From the NCBI GenBank assembly GCA_037127315.1, contig JBBBDQ010000351.1, positions 815,001 through 879,000 of the forward strand: 64,000 bases of DNA, given 5' to 3'. The notes beneath the pieces were generated by a model. The model saw nothing but the letters and a program-made list of their open reading frames with translations. It was not told the DNA's origin and did not search any database. A program made the translations under genes and the position numbers. The stretch's first letter is position 1. Each line of letters opens with the position of its first letter. Source of the stretch: Ascarosepion bandense (taxonomy: Eukaryota; Mollusca; Cephalopoda; Sepiida; Sepiidae). Positions 20,736-32,405 of this stretch are shown one piece after another.

Positions 20736-20904
20736 ATACCCAGTATGTTTAAATTCATCAGTAATTAGTACAGTTTTATTTTTAATAAGCCATTGTACTC
20801 AAATTTGAGTAAATCTAAGGCTACTGTTTCATCAGTTGGTGGAGTACAAAACACTTAATCTCAAAGTTGTATGTTTAAGCCCTTTTTTTTTTTTTTGCAC
20901 ATTA

Positions 20905-21036
20905 ACATGGTGTAATGATTAACAAGCTTGACTCACTTGAATCATTACAACAGTTGAAAGTTCAATTCTCATTGGGTGCCACATACATTTCAGCCTTGTG
21001 CCATAGCTATAGCTGCATTTATAAAATCACAATTGT
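20905..21036 (+). mobile_element. SINE-2 (tRNA-derived) copy
   Basis: tRNA-like head with an A-box-like tggtgtaatgattaac and B-box-like agttcaattctc; then attgggtgccacatacattt, ttcagccttgtgcca and agctgcatttataaaatcac. Two further copies lie at 52769-52900 and 52928-53058. Confidence 0.8.
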
Positions 21037-21313
21037 AACAAACGTTAGTGTGGATTAAGCAACTGAAAAGAAAAAATAAGTGAAACAAAACAAAGTATTT
21101 CTAAATTGTTTTTTCTACAGTAAGGGTTTTTTATTTTCTAATTGTTTTGTGGTGATACCGAGCAAAAGCGATGGACCGGATGTTTGCGCTTTCACAACCA
21201 AAAAGCAAATGACCAAAAGTTGTTGCTGTGCTGCCGGCTCCACACAGATATTCCAGTTGAAAACTAAAATTTAATTAAATATTAAATTTCCAGTTTGTGA
21301 GCCTATGTGAATT
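21037..21313. other. locally less AT-rich unrecognised segment
   Basis: Around 21160-21260 the composition is more balanced and contains CpG. An open frame (21080-21274) ends without a known domain. No family recognised. Confidence 0.3.
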
Positions 21314-21321
21314 TTATTTAT

Positions 21322-21530
21322 CAGCCAATGGGAAGCCCAGAACCAAATACAAGTGTGAAATCCCAAATGAGCTGCTGTGATCCAAAAAGAAGATATAAAA
21401 AGCGGATACAGAAAGCATCGCTGGGCAGACTGACTCGAGGAGAAGAGAGTAATTAGTATCTCCCTTGACCGAAGTCAAGAGGCTTACTACACTCGCCTCC
21501 CTTACCGCTTTCCTTCTTCCCTGCCTCAAA
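21322..21530 (+). promoter_or_regulatory. possible pol II promoter or LTR-like segment (TATA box)
   Basis: gatataaaaagcgg supplies a strong TATA-box match (21391-21397), preceded by agccaatgggaag, a CCAAT-box match about 65 bp upstream. About 25-45 bp downstream is a more GC-rich stretch (gctgggcagactgactcgag). Spacing fits a promoter or solo-LTR core. No downstream coding region was identified and no second copy seen, so this is tentative. Confidence 0.3.
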
Positions 21531-21739
21531 AACTACTTACTGACCTAAGGAGCAAATACATCAAAGACATTCCTTACTTACACGCTCCCAAATTCCTAAA
21601 CATTAATTTTCTTTCAGCATTTTATTGCCATGAACATTTTAACCTCTGTTGGACCTATACTTCAAGTATTACTTTCATTGTAAAAACTTTAATTGATATG
21701 TGTATATGTAAATTGTTATTTTTCAACTCAATTTGCTTT

Positions 21740-21960
21740 TCTTGGTTTATAACCTTTCTTTCTGGCTATCTACAACAAGGCCAAATTCTGTTAACCTGCA
21801 ACAGTATACGACTACCCTCCACTAGAACGGACTCTCCACTCCTAACAGAAAATAATAAAAAAACATTACCACTTTCGTTTCACCTCAAACAAGGCAGAAA
21901 TACAACTGGTGCACTGGGATGGTTACAGTGAGAGAATAAAAAAAATAGGTTCAGATTAAC
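21740..21960 (-). mobile_element. LINE-B 3'-terminal relic
   Basis: The segment tttcacctcaaacaaggcag ... acagtgagagaataaaa corresponds to the 3' region at 49.93-50.00 kb (tttcaccccaagcaagacag ... gcagtgagagaataaaa). Sequence before 21870 is not recognised. Confidence 0.6.
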
Positions 21961-22955
21961 TCAACTTGCCTACCAAACTGCTTGTATGAAGACACAGCAA
22001 TCAACAGTACAAAAGGAAAGGACTCTATCCCTCTTCTCTTAACTTGATGATGTGCAGGTAGAAGACATGTCCAGTTTCCACCTCTGAGAAGACTTCATCT
22101 CCCAAAATCAGACTTGTAGGAGCCTCAGCTATGCTTGTTAAATTGGCCTTGTGCCAAACACAACTGAAGTCCCCACAATTTAAAATATCACAATGTTGGA
22201 TGTTGAAGTGTGGAAGGATAAAATATTTTGTTTGTACTTTAAAGGAAATGTTTTACGAACAGAATAACAAAATTGTAAGAAGAAAAATAAAATGTTCATA
22301 GAGAAAATGCATGTAGTTAATTATTCCAAAGAGAAATGTAGAGTTCATAGTTGATAATAGCAGAATGCTTGTATGTAAAAAGATTAAAAAGGTTGCTAAT
22401 AAAAGTCAGTGTTCTTTTCCTTTTTATGGCCGGAGAAAAGTCAGGCAATAAAGGATTGTACTTATCGAAGTAAGTTGAAGTATTATGTTGTTGTTGTTTT
22501 CTTTGATGGTGTGTGGGTGAGGACAAAAAAGGAAAATTGGAAGGAGAGGAAAAACGAATGTGTGATGCACCCTTACATCCAGGTTGGCTTCTTGAAATTT
22601 ATTCTTTACATTGTGTTGAGGTCCTTCAGATTCACTCCCATGTCAGACTGATTTTGAGTCAAGAGATGTGGTTTAAGTAGTGGATTTTAGTCATGTGACC
22701 AGCTCCAACAGCATACCCATTTTCTAGGTATGAAAGAAAAAAATTAACGGGTGCCATATATCAATTTTCTATTTCCTATTCGATCAGAATCTAGAATCTT
22801 ACCTTTCACATTGACTTGTGAAATTTGCCTTGGTCTGGGGTTTTCCAAAATGTTTCGTCATTCTGATCTATTTTTGTGGGTGTGTAATTTTACTTTGTGT
22901 GTTTTAGTTAACTGTTGTATGATATAGGATTTGTATCCTATAGACTACATGAATT
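21961..22955. other. no recognisable feature
   Basis: Several short open frames (such as 22409-22651) have no domain signature; no repeat recognised. Confidence 0.35.
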
Positions 22956-22957
22956 TT

Positions 22958-23212
22958 GATTATTTACATTTATTTGAACTGTTGTCTTCATCTTTATTGC
23001 CATGTTTGTAGCATTTTGACTGTTATATGCTCTGGCCTTTTTCAAGTGCTATGAACAAGGATGATCTAATCCAGTGATTGAAATAAAGGGTTCAGTTCAA
23101 TATTCCTAGCACCTGAAGAAGGCCAATGCATACAAAGACTGAAATGTCATAAACATGGCAACAGTTCAAATAATGTAAATACTACCTCATCTCAGAAATA
23201 TAGATAAATTTT
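22958..23212. mobile_element. FB1 foldback, compact palindromic copy
   Basis: The left arm (attatttacatttatttgaa, tatgctctggcctttttcaa) and right arm (cacctgaagaaggccaatgc, aataatg... reversed) meet near 23060-23085, leaving essentially no centre. Ends in cctcatctcagaaatataga. Confidence 0.8.
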
Positions 23213-23342
23213 GAGTTTATTTACATTGAATGTTTCCCACTTCAGCTTTAATGAGTAGTGACTGCTCTCTGTACATACTCTGGTGACCAACAGTGACCCC
23301 ATCTATTTCAATACTGTAGCCCCTTTTGTTTCTTCTTCCTCT

Positions 23343-23400
23343 TTCTATTATGTACTGTGTCCCTTCAGAATGTAGACAATCATGGACCTTCTCCATTAAA
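23343..23400 (-). pseudogene. LINE-A extreme C-terminal scrap
   Basis: tactgtgtcccttcagaatg then tagacaatcatggac matches the last codons of LINE-A (minus strand, ...MIVYILKGHST-like). Truncated on both sides. Confidence 0.55.
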
Positions 23401-24849
23401 ATTACTACTAAAAATTTTCTGGCAGCTTGATGTTACTTCCTGCATAAACCAGAATCTGGGACAAGAGTTGGCATCTGATCTTGGTAGACAAAATAAAAAT
23501 CCCAATCCGAAAATGTTTTCCCTTTTGCATACCCGTCTGATACTTTTCAACAAAATAAATTTCACTCGAATTTCAAAATATCTGCGTCATAAAAGCACAA
23601 ATACACTTCCTTGCCAAACATTTCATGCTGCTCAAAAATATCGTCCAACAAATATTTAACAAGAGCAGATTAGTTCTGACTGGGCATGAGTGCAGATTAG
23701 TACTTTTAGACATACTGGAGTTTCTTTTTTTTTCTTTTTTTTTTCTAGCTAATTCTCTAGTCAATATTTAAATCTTATGAACATTGAGGACAGAAAGAAA
23801 GGAATATATTTTTCTTCCTATCTCTTAGTTTTGACCTGTAGGGAAAAAAACAAAACTCCTTTTGGCTGACAGAAGAATCTATGATCAGACATTTGTCTAA
23901 AAATGAAAGGGATTTCATTTTTTAGTTGTGTCCTTTTTCTTTTTTTTTTATTGCAATTAATAAATTCTGCTTATGTTTACCATGAATATTTTTTGAAAAT
24001 TCAAGGGAAATAAATCATTTATGCTGAAATAAAATTGAAACAAAGGACATTATTTATTTATTATTTTTGGATTTTGAAGTCGTATGTGGGAGACACCAAT
24101 TTATTTTATTTTCTTTTTGTAAGAAACATTGTAAAGTTGAAAACAGTGCCCTCTTAATATTGAATAGCTTGTTCTCGAATTCTGAACTCTAAAAAGTAAG
24201 ACAAAAGAGTATTCATAATTAGATGACTGACATAGAAGTTCATACACTTGTTTCTAGAACAACAACAATGCTTCTAACCACTCATTTACCATTTTAGTCA
24301 GTCATGATTACTGGGCTTTAACACCAGGGTACCTGAACAGCATTCCAGACCATCACCAAACTAATTTTTCATTAGAAGTAAGACTGCTTGATGCAAATAT
24401 GTTGTGTTTTATAAAATCATTCTTCTGTGAAGTTCTGATTAAAATCAGAAATATGTCAGGAGCAGACATCATTGATTTTAAATTGTAGAATAAATTGTTT
24501 CGTTCTGATAGTGAAATGATCAAAAGACTACAATAGTTGATATGATTACTTTGCCAACCAATATAAATGAACTCAATCCTTGCCAAGAGTTCTCTGAAAG
24601 TTTGACCTTGTTCCAAAATTAATCGACAAATGCCTTCAATAAAATGATTAATTTTTTGCAAATCTACAGGTCACTGTAAAGTAAAAATGAAATGAGAAAT
24701 ATTATTAATGTTCTGTTTGTTTACTTAGAAAACTTGGCAGCAGTTGATAAGAAATGTGGAACTAGTTTTCTCAGGAGGATAACTTTTACTAGAAATACCT
24801 GGAAAAATTCCTTGCTTTTCCTGTTTGAATTTTTGGCGGACTGGAAGGA
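23401..24849. other. no recognisable feature
   Basis: Frames at 23357-23659 and 24353-24661 reach about 100 codons but show no known domain or repeat homology. AT-rich with T-runs. Confidence 0.35.
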
Positions 24850-25525
24850 GACTACCACCACTTTTAAATTTGTTGTTTTTCATTTCTTTTCTTTTTTTTT
24901 TTTTTTTTCAATGCAGTCTTATTGGTTATTACATAAAGTTGCCGATTATCAAAAAGAAATTTTTAAAAATTTCAATATTTAAACAATTTTAGCAGGGGGG
25001 CTCAGTTTCTCATACATCGTCATAGTAAATTGATCCTCCATTTTGTAATCACTCCAAGAATGGCTTTATTCAAAAATTTCACTAAGAATTCAGTTGCTGA
25101 ATATGCACAAGCAAAAAAGTTAATTGCACAGGATCAATTTACTATAAGGTTGTATGAAAAACTGATCCCCCCCACCAAATTGTTGAAATGTTGAAAATTT
25201 AAAAAAATTTTTTCTCAATCGGAAAATTTAGGGTTTAATCGATAAGACTGCACTGAAAAAAGTAAAAAAAAAATTGATAATCAACCAATTTACAGGTGGT
25301 GGTAATGTCTTACTGGTGAGTGGTCCCAAAATGGAGGATCGATTTACTATAACATTGTATGAAAAACTGAGTCCCCACTAAAATTGTTTGAATATTCAAT
25401 TTTTTCATTTTTTTTTTTTTTTTTTTTTTTGTTAATCAGAAAGTTTATGGCATAATCAATAAGATTGCACTGAAAAAAGTCAAAGAAAAATGGAAAACAA
25501 CAAATTTACAGGTGGTGGTAGTCTC
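24850..25525. repeat. cluster of three related units, one inverted (FB3)
   Basis: An inverted unit at 24850-25045 faces two direct units at 25129-25309 and 25327-25525. Shared blocks: tggaggatcgatttactata, ttgtatgaaaaactgagccc, aagactgcactgaaaaaagt and caaatttacaggtggtggta. Units 1 and 3 can pair as long inverted arms. No coding capacity. Confidence 0.85.
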
Positions 25526-26611
25526 GTTCAGGTCTGCTGAATTTTCTGATGAATTTTAATTTTTAAGTTAATCTTTCAGCTCATGACAAGTTATATGACA
25601 ATAAAATATCTGTAGAAATTCCCCTATCACATCATTAAATAATTGAGCTTAATGAATTTAGTAAAATATTGCAATATTAATCACAAACAAGAATGTTGAT
25701 CATCATTTCAATAAGTCAGGGATTCCAAATTGAAAGGTTTAAAATTAACATTTTCCATTTCATTGAAGCAGATGTTAAATGCTTCTATCTTCATTTAATT
25801 TTATTTTTTTTCATGAAACAAAGTAATGTCTCTGATATGGCTTTTCTGGCTTTCCAACATGGAATAGTTCTTATTTATGAGGGATTGGCAGGACATAAGG
25901 GAGGGGCAAACAGAATTATAAGATCTTTTTTGTGACAAAAATTTTAGAATATATTTTTTTGGTGTTTTATTCATATTTTTCTTTAGTACTCTGGCACAGA
26001 AATTTAAATATTTCTGTGAAACTGTGTATTTGATCTATGTTTTTAAATTTATTTTATTTCTTCGACAAATTAGAAGGCATAAGACCAAGCAAATTTGAGT
26101 TCTGGTACTTTCAGAAAAGATAAACATATGGAGGAAGTTTTAATTTGTATCTAACTGATAAAGCAACAAGTAACATCATGGTTATTATTAACTGTAATAC
26201 CTGTTGTCAAAATGATATCCACTTGGCAAAGCAAGTATAACTGATGTCCCTCAATGGCAGATCAGCCAAACAGAAGTGGCAGACAGTGATATTGCAGTCT
26301 TCATTCAGCTTGGAAGTTGATTTAAAAAATGATTCTGTTGTTAACTGAGGCAAGGGATGGCTTGTCAATTTTAACACCTCCAAAACAAAATTGTTCTCTT
26401 TTAATTGTGTGGGAATCTTTTTTCTTTCCATCAACATGGCTGATGCTAACCTCCAGAAGATTGGTTCATTGCACCTTTCTGAACTAATATTTTTTCCACT
26501 GACATGAAGTGGAAAAATTTTATTCAATTGCAAGGTTGGCTTCTAGGAAAATTAATTCCCTATGTTGTGCTTTATAACTGTTTTTGCCAGAATTTATCTT
26601 GCTTATATACA
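25526..26611. other. no recognisable feature
   Basis: A 108-codon minus-strand frame (26533-26207) lacks low complexity and repeats, but I recognise no domain and see no splice or promoter context to call a gene. Confidence 0.35.
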
Positions 26612-26915
26612 AGGTGTGTTGTGGTGTAGTGGATATAAGCTCAGAAAGAGAAATTTGAGAGTTCTAATTGCTCCTGAATTTGTTGTATTCAATTATGAGC
26701 AAATACTCTTGGGAAAGGTATTAATCCTTCACTTATCCCTCCAGTTAGGGGTTAAATATCAGGACAGATTGGGTTCTGAAGCATTGATTGGCAACCAGTC
26801 AACCTCAGAAGGTAGGTAATCTACTGCAGAAAAACCTTTTGCTCAGTCAGTCATGTCTCTTTCAAGACATGATCACCTAAGTCTGTATCATGTATAGCAA
26901 TTAACTGACTGCTGT
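26612..26915 (+). mobile_element. SINE-1 copy, near full length
   Basis: Head gtgttgtggtgtagtggata (A box), decayed B-box region, ctcttgggaaaggtattaat, ggacagattgggttctgaag, cagtcatgtctctttcaaga and end aattaactgactg. Confidence 0.9.
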
Positions 26916-27643
26916 ATAAGACTACCAAGTGTATTTGCTTTGAATACTGCTGCCACATACGATCTGGTGCTTTTGCCATGTAATTAGGGATTCTTGATAA
27001 AATCCATAGAAGAATCTTCATGATTATTGGTCCTGACCTGACATCTTGGCTTTAGTCACTTTCCTATCACCACAATGTAGCTTCTTTCCTTTTCATTTTC
27101 TATAAATACTTTCATGGCAATTGTTCTGATGAACTTTCCTCTTTGGTACTTAGACTTTATGAATTAATGTACACTGTTAGATTGGTGACAGTTTCTTCAT
27201 TTTACAGTTGAAATAGCAAGATTTAACTGTAAGTTCTATGCTAACATTTTCTATTACACATTTGGCTTTTGGAACTTTCTTCTGGCTTCTTGCTTTCCTG
27301 CAAAAGTTTAAGCAAAACATTAATTTTTATCTATTTTCCTCTTAATTCTTGTTCTTTTATTGTTCATATCTTTTTCTTATACCCTAACAATCAGTAACCC
27401 TTGCGTCTTTTGGACAAAATGATTGAAAAACATAGATAAGGAAATATTTGGTATTTATTGACGGAACAGATTGCATTACTGATGACTGAAAATTCTCAAA
27501 TCTTTTTTTCTCTTAAGAGATTTTCGGAAAAAATAGATTTCTCAGGTCCAATAACTGCTAATGGGAATTTCTTTCCTAACCTTTTGTTTGAGTAGTTTTC
27601 TGCTTAATGTTTGATAACTTCTCCAAATCAGGAAAAATATGTA
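26916..27643. other. no recognisable feature
   Basis: AT-rich sequence with no domain or repeat recognised, ending at the Tc1 target TA (27642-27643). Confidence 0.35.
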
Positions 27644-29206
27644 CACTCCCGATCAAAAATTTAAGACCACTTAAAAATCTTTAAAAAGAAAATTTTTTTT
27701 TACGGATAGATTTTAAACTTCTCCCACTTAAGGTTACCAATACTACAATCTAAAAGGTTATGGAAACAAAAAGCTACATTCCAAACATTTTATTTAGAAA
27801 TTTACATTTTTATAAAATGAGGCAATTTACGCATGATCCAAATTATAAGACCAGGGGTATAAATTGTTAGATCTATGGTAATTCCAATGTTTTTAGTTCA
27901 GTTAGAGATTAGCAATCACTGCGTAAAGGTGTTACCATGCCTAAAGTAAGCAAACTTACCAAAGTTGAGCGTTCTTGAATTCTAGAATTCCATAAGCAAA
28001 GTTTTTCACAGCGGGTGATTGCAGCTAAGGTAAAACGCAGTAAAACTGTGATTTGCAACTTTCTAAAGAACGGTGAGAATTATTGAAAAGCAAAATCCTC
28101 TGGTAGGCCCCCCAAAATTTCTCCTGCATTGAGTAAGAGAATAAGACGGATTGTTATGAAAGATGGGGGACTTTCTTCTAGTCAAATTAAGGCAGTCACA
28201 GATGCTGATTGCAGTCCCGTAAACCATCAGACAACACTTACAACAAAAAGGCATGGTAAATAAAAAGCGTAAACAAATTCCTCTGCTGCTTCCACGTCAC
28301 AAGGTGGACCACTTAAAGTTTGGTCGTGAATACCAAACATGGGACGTTGAGAAGTGGAAGAAAGTCCTGTTTTCTGATGAGAAAAAATTCAATCTAGATG
28401 GTTCTGATGGCTTCCAACAATATTGGCATAACAAAAACATGCCTCCTGAAATTTTCTCCACACGTCATAGTGGTGGAGGGTCCCTAAATGTATGGGGTGC
28501 CTTTTCTTACAGAGGGACGATGGAGCTCCAGGTGGTGCAGGGTCGTCAGACAGTGGCTGGTTATGTTAGCATGCTACAAAAAGCATCTTTGATGATGGAG
28601 GGCCATCATTTGTGTGGGGATGGATGGTTATTCCAACAGGATAATGCTGCAATCCACACTGCAAGATGGACCTTGACCTCTCTACAAGAAAATGATGTCC
28701 ATCTCTTGGGACATCCTGCATGCTCACCAGACTTGGACCCAATTGAAAATGTTTGAGGATGGATGACAAGAGATGTTTATCAAAATGGCAAACAATATTC
28801 AACAAAAAATGAACTTCATGAAGCCATCTTCAGAAGCTTGAGCAACATCCTCCGCACCTGAATGGAAACGCTTATTTCTAGTATGCCTGACAGAATTTTT
28901 GAAGTCATCAAAAGCAGTGGAGGTAGAACTCATTATTAAATTTGGTTGTTGAATGTTTTCATACACTTTTCATACAATTTCGTAGAATTTTTGTCTCTGG
29001 TCTTATAATTTTGATCATGTGTAAATCGCCTCATTTTATAAAAATGTAAATTTCTAAATAAAATGTTTGGAATATAGCTTTTTGTTTCCATAAGCTTTTA
29101 GATTGTACTATTGGTAACCTTAAGTGGGAGGAGTTTAAAATCTATCCATAAAAAAAAATTTCTTTTTAAAGATTTTTAAGTGGTCTTAAATTTTTGATCG
29201 GGAGTG
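27644..29206 (+). mobile_element. full-length Tc1-like element with TIRs of about 210 bp
   Basis: Ends cactcccgatcaaaaattta (27644) and its reverse complement (to 29206), flanked by TA (27642-27643, 29207-29208). The inverted repeats extend about 210 bp (to about 27855 and from about 28996) with few mismatches, longer than the usual short Tc1 termini. Total 1563 bp, the normal size for an autonomous Tc1 element. The transposase inside is broken by stops, so the copy is dead but structurally complete. Confidence 0.95.
27937..28939 (+). pseudogene. Tc1 (DD34E) transposase pseudogene
   Basis: ATG at 27937. The N-terminal region with paired HTH contains the SSGRPPKIS (GRPR-like) motif. In-frame stops at 27976-27978 and 28084-28086, a frame change before 28253, then an open stretch 28253-28756 with all three catalytic residues: Asp in VLFSDEKKF (residue 42 of that stretch), Asp in [10 protein letters not shown] (130) and Glu in DLDPIEN (165), 34 residues apart, hence DD34E. 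A TGA at 28754-28756 replaces the expected Trp after IENV. Another TGA sits at 28859-28861 and the natural stop at 28937-28939. The four premature stops are all TGA. Not functional. Confidence 0.95.
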
Positions 29207-29491
29207 TATCTCTGCCATGTTTAAAACATCATCCAGGTGGTCATCACCTAACCTTGTTTTTTAAATGACTTTTAGCATATTTCATTTTTGAAAAAAGTTA
29301 TTCACAAGGAAATGTATTTTCAAATAATGAGACCATCATGTTTGTATCATTAAATTGGTTTTTTATATTTTCTACTTCACAAAAAACATATTTCAGCAGT
29401 GAATTCAAGATTGAATTTTGATTTCAGAAATTCATTGCATTGTAAGTGAAGTAGCTATAACTGATATTTTTCTGACACTTTCTCTCCAATT

Positions 29492-29611
29492 AGATTATTA
29501 GTGTCCTGGTGTCAAGTTTGTGGACTGGATGTTGCCTAGCAGAGGACGTTTACTGACTCCTTTTATTGACTATTTTGCATAGTAATATGTAGTATCTAAT
29601 ATTTGTAGCAA
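29492..29611. repeat. diverged direct repeat, copy 1 (partner 30077-30192)
   Basis: attagtgtcctggtgtcaag, ggatgttgcctagcagagga and gtatctaatatt align with attagtgtccagatgttaag, agatgtggcctaggagtagg and gatatctgatatt in the partner about 585 bp downstream. Family unknown. Confidence 0.6.
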
Positions 29612-30076
29612 AGAAAGTGGTGAATTACCATGTCAAACCAAGCAACAGCATGTTCTGTTTATTCTATGAAAATGTGGCAAAAAGAAAGTTACTGAGAAAA
29701 AGGGCATGAATGTTCTGCTGAAGAAAAATTAAAGAAAATTGTTAGAACAAAAAGAGCTGCTATAAGTATCAGAGAAACTATGCTAATGTTCTTTCCTACT
29801 TGTATGGTGTGACCAATCAGAAAAATTGCTCGCTGAACAAAGGCCATTGCTTTTACTTACCACGGACAATGATTTTTGAGCTTGGTAAGCAAAAGTGTGT
29901 TTCTCCTGTTGCAAGGGGAAGGTTGGATTTCTGACCCCATTTTCTTTACTATATTGCCTGCTGGACTATTCACAACAGGTTTGTGAATGATCTTAGTGTT
30001 GGCACACAGGTATTTTTTTAATTTTTTTATTCCCACTGACCCCATTAGTTGATACCCAATTACAGGTATATTGTAA
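29612..30076. other. no recognisable feature
   Basis: Sequence between the two diverged direct repeats; no domain or known element seen. Confidence 0.35.
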
Positions 30077-30192
30077 ATAATTAGTGTCCAGATGTTAAGT
30101 TAATAAACCAGATGTGGCCTAGGAGTAGGGGGTTTGCTGACCCTGTTATACACTGTATCATCTAGCAGTATTTGATATCTGATATTATATCA
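30077..30192. repeat. diverged direct repeat, copy 2
   Basis: Partner of 29492-29611; roughly 70-75% similar by eye. Confidence 0.6.
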
Positions 30193-30269
30193 TCTGAGAA
30201 ACATTCCTGATTGAATTGAATGATACAGCATTGATAGATATTTATTTATACAGTGTACTGTGGATATTT

Positions 30270-30541
30270 ATTTATACGGTGTATTGTGGACATCGGCTTG
30301 GAATGAGAAATCGGAGAATTGAGTTCAAATTTGAATCCACTTTCATGCAAATACCCTTTGGAAAGGTATTAATCAGTCTGTTCGCTTCAAGTATTGGATT
30401 CTATCGCCATAGTTGGCAGCAAGTCTACTGCAGAAAATAATGGCAACCTACTGTGATAAAATCTTTTGTTCAATCAGTCATGTCTCAAAAGAGATATGAT
30501 CACCCCAGCATGTATCACATATGGCACAACTGATTTATGCA

Positions 30542-30545
<4 letters not shown>
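30270..30545 (+). mobile_element. SINE-1 copy with damaged head
   Basis: gaatgagaaatcggagaatt, caaataccctttggaaaggt, ctactgcagaaaataatggc, cagtcatgtctcaaaagaga and gtatcacatatggca are all SINE-1 blocks. The A box is decayed. It leads directly into a (TA)n tract. Confidence 0.85.

Positions 30546-30547
<2 letters not shown>

Positions 30548-30585
<38 letters not shown>
30548..30585. repeat. (TA)n microsatellite
   Basis: About 19 TA units with short (TG)n edges, adjoining the SINE-1 end. Confidence 0.9.
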
Positions 30586-30593
<8 letters not shown>

Positions 30594-31384
30594 TTTTATT
30601 GTTTTATAAGTAGTAATTTTCTCAAAAAAATTTAACTCAAAAACTAAGTTTTTATTTATTTATTCATTTTTTTTTTTTTTGTTAAAAAAAAAAGTGAACT
30701 ACCCTATGTAATGTATGTATTCAAATAATGTAAGACTTCCTGAACTCTTCCTTCTCTCCATAGACTCTTCTTTTCAAAATAACAATGTTTAATAACCTCT
30801 GAGGTTTGAATCTGAGCAAGAACTAACTTGCTATGGATGTATATGTCCCAGTTGTATAATCATGTACAACTATTTATGAATATAGAGGAATTCTGCTCAA
30901 AGTATACTTTATTTTTTTCAATTTCTTTTTCCTTCTCTCTCTTTCTCTCTGGATTATTTTCAGATATTAATAGAACACATGCTTTTCTTTAGTTTCTCAA
31001 TGAACAAAGCAGACCCAACTTGATGATAGTCTTTGCTTCTCCTTTTTCTTTCTCCATGTTAGACAAACAGATTCAATTCTCAAGGGGAGGTAGAAAATAT
31101 AACAGGATGAGTTCCTTGAAATGGAGCTGTTTACATTAACCATAATAGCCTTGAACACCTACAAGGTGCGATAGGTAAATTGCTACCATTTTATATTTTT
31201 CATTTCACACATATGTGTTGTTTGTTTTTCATTTTGTCAGCTACACTTTATAGTAAGGTCAGTTGGGCACCATCTGTGGAAAAAAAGAGCACCATAACAC
31301 AATTCTGTCAGAAATTTAAAAATGACATACTATACTTCTTGGCATTCATACTGGAAGCTCTAGTATGAACATTTAAGAATTTTT
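30586..31384. other. no recognisable feature
   Basis: AT-rich with a CT-rich stretch near 30930; no domain or repeat recognised. Confidence 0.35.
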
Positions 31385-31770
31385 GGGTATCAATCTGAGG
31401 ACAGTGCAGAAGATTTGAAGAGTTGGAGGAGTCAAATAGTGATTATGAAGGCAAAGTAGCTTCTGTTTGCAGTGGCCTCAGTCTCAACACAGAGACCTAC
31501 ATTGTTCCTTTAGGAGGTAGTGCTACCCTTAGTCAAGCAGGTGGCTGCTGAAAGACCCTATTTCTGGCAACAGGACTCTGCATCATGCCACACAAGAGAA
31601 CTCAGTCATGGCTGTCACTTTTTACAGCTGACTACATAAATGCCCATCAGCAATCCCCTTGAGTATAATGTGTGGGGTGCAGTTGAATGAGACCAACAAA
31701 ACACTTTGTAACACCAAAGATAATCTGAAGGCAAGGATTATGGCAAGATTAACCAATTCATGCACGGGCT
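31385..31770 (+). pseudogene. mariner-D transposase fragment
   Basis: The plus strand reads YFWQQDSASCHT (second catalytic Asp in QQDS), then after damage PLEYNVWGAVE and TKDNLKARIM, the C-terminal boxes also seen at 62083-62580. The third catalytic position (PLDYY type) is Glu here. Both N- and C-termini are lost. Not functional. Confidence 0.8.
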
Positions 31771-31836
31771 CCCATCTCCGCTGTACCCGATCCATACATG
31801 GGCTCCCATCTTTGCTGTACCCGATCCATCCATGGG
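31762..31836. repeat. 34-bp tandem repeat (two-plus copies)
   Basis: gggctcccatct...gctgtacccgatccat occurs at 31766 and 31800 and begins again at 31834. More GC-rich than its surroundings. Confidence 0.85.
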
Positions 31837-32269
31837 CTTCAAGTTCCATAGAATTAAGAGCCAGAGAGGTTATCTTTGATTTTCTTTTCACCTTAAGCCT
31901 GCATTTGAATTTTCAACTACAAGATGTCAACGTTTATGACTGTCAACATATTCTCTTCCTTTATCTGCAAACTGCTATGACTTTTTGTGAAAGATAATGG
32001 AGTGGTTTTCTGTTGATATCTCAATGGTTTTATCCTTTACCACTCTGTATGCAACTTCATTTGCTCTACCTGTAAGTTTATCCTAGCACTGAAGATTACT
32101 CTGATCCGGGAAAATATTGTCTTTGAATTTCATAGATGTATTGCTATATCCTGCTGCGGCAATGGAAAACACTTTTGAGGGCAATTAACAGTAAGGATAC
32201 TGCACTTAAGAAACCTTGAAAAAAAAATTGTAGTAGAAAGGGAAGTAATATTAATAATGCCAAGTGCTA
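31837..32269. other. no recognisable feature
   Basis: No domain or repeat recognised. Confidence 0.35.
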
Positions 32270-32274
32270 TAGGT

Positions 32275-32405
32275 AAAATTGTCTTCCTCTGAGACTAACT
32301 GCCACCCATATCTGGGAATAGAAGAGCTAGACTCATCCTTTCTCAAGGGTATAGTGTGAAAATAAATGCAACAGACTCGACTGTAACTTACCCTCAGTTT
32401 AACAA
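32275..32405 (-). mobile_element. decayed SINE-1 fragment
   Basis: Only weak SINE-1 landmarks remain (ctcaagggtatagtgtgaa, aaatgcaacagactcgac). Assigned mostly by order of these blocks. Confidence 0.4.

Noticed and set aside
26207..26533. 108-codon frame as a host gene
   Set aside because: No domain, no splice or promoter context, and length within chance expectation for this window.
28253..28756. Intact transposase gene starting at the internal ATG
   Set aside because: It lacks the DNA-binding domain upstream and the C-terminus after a TGA; it is the open middle of a pseudogene.
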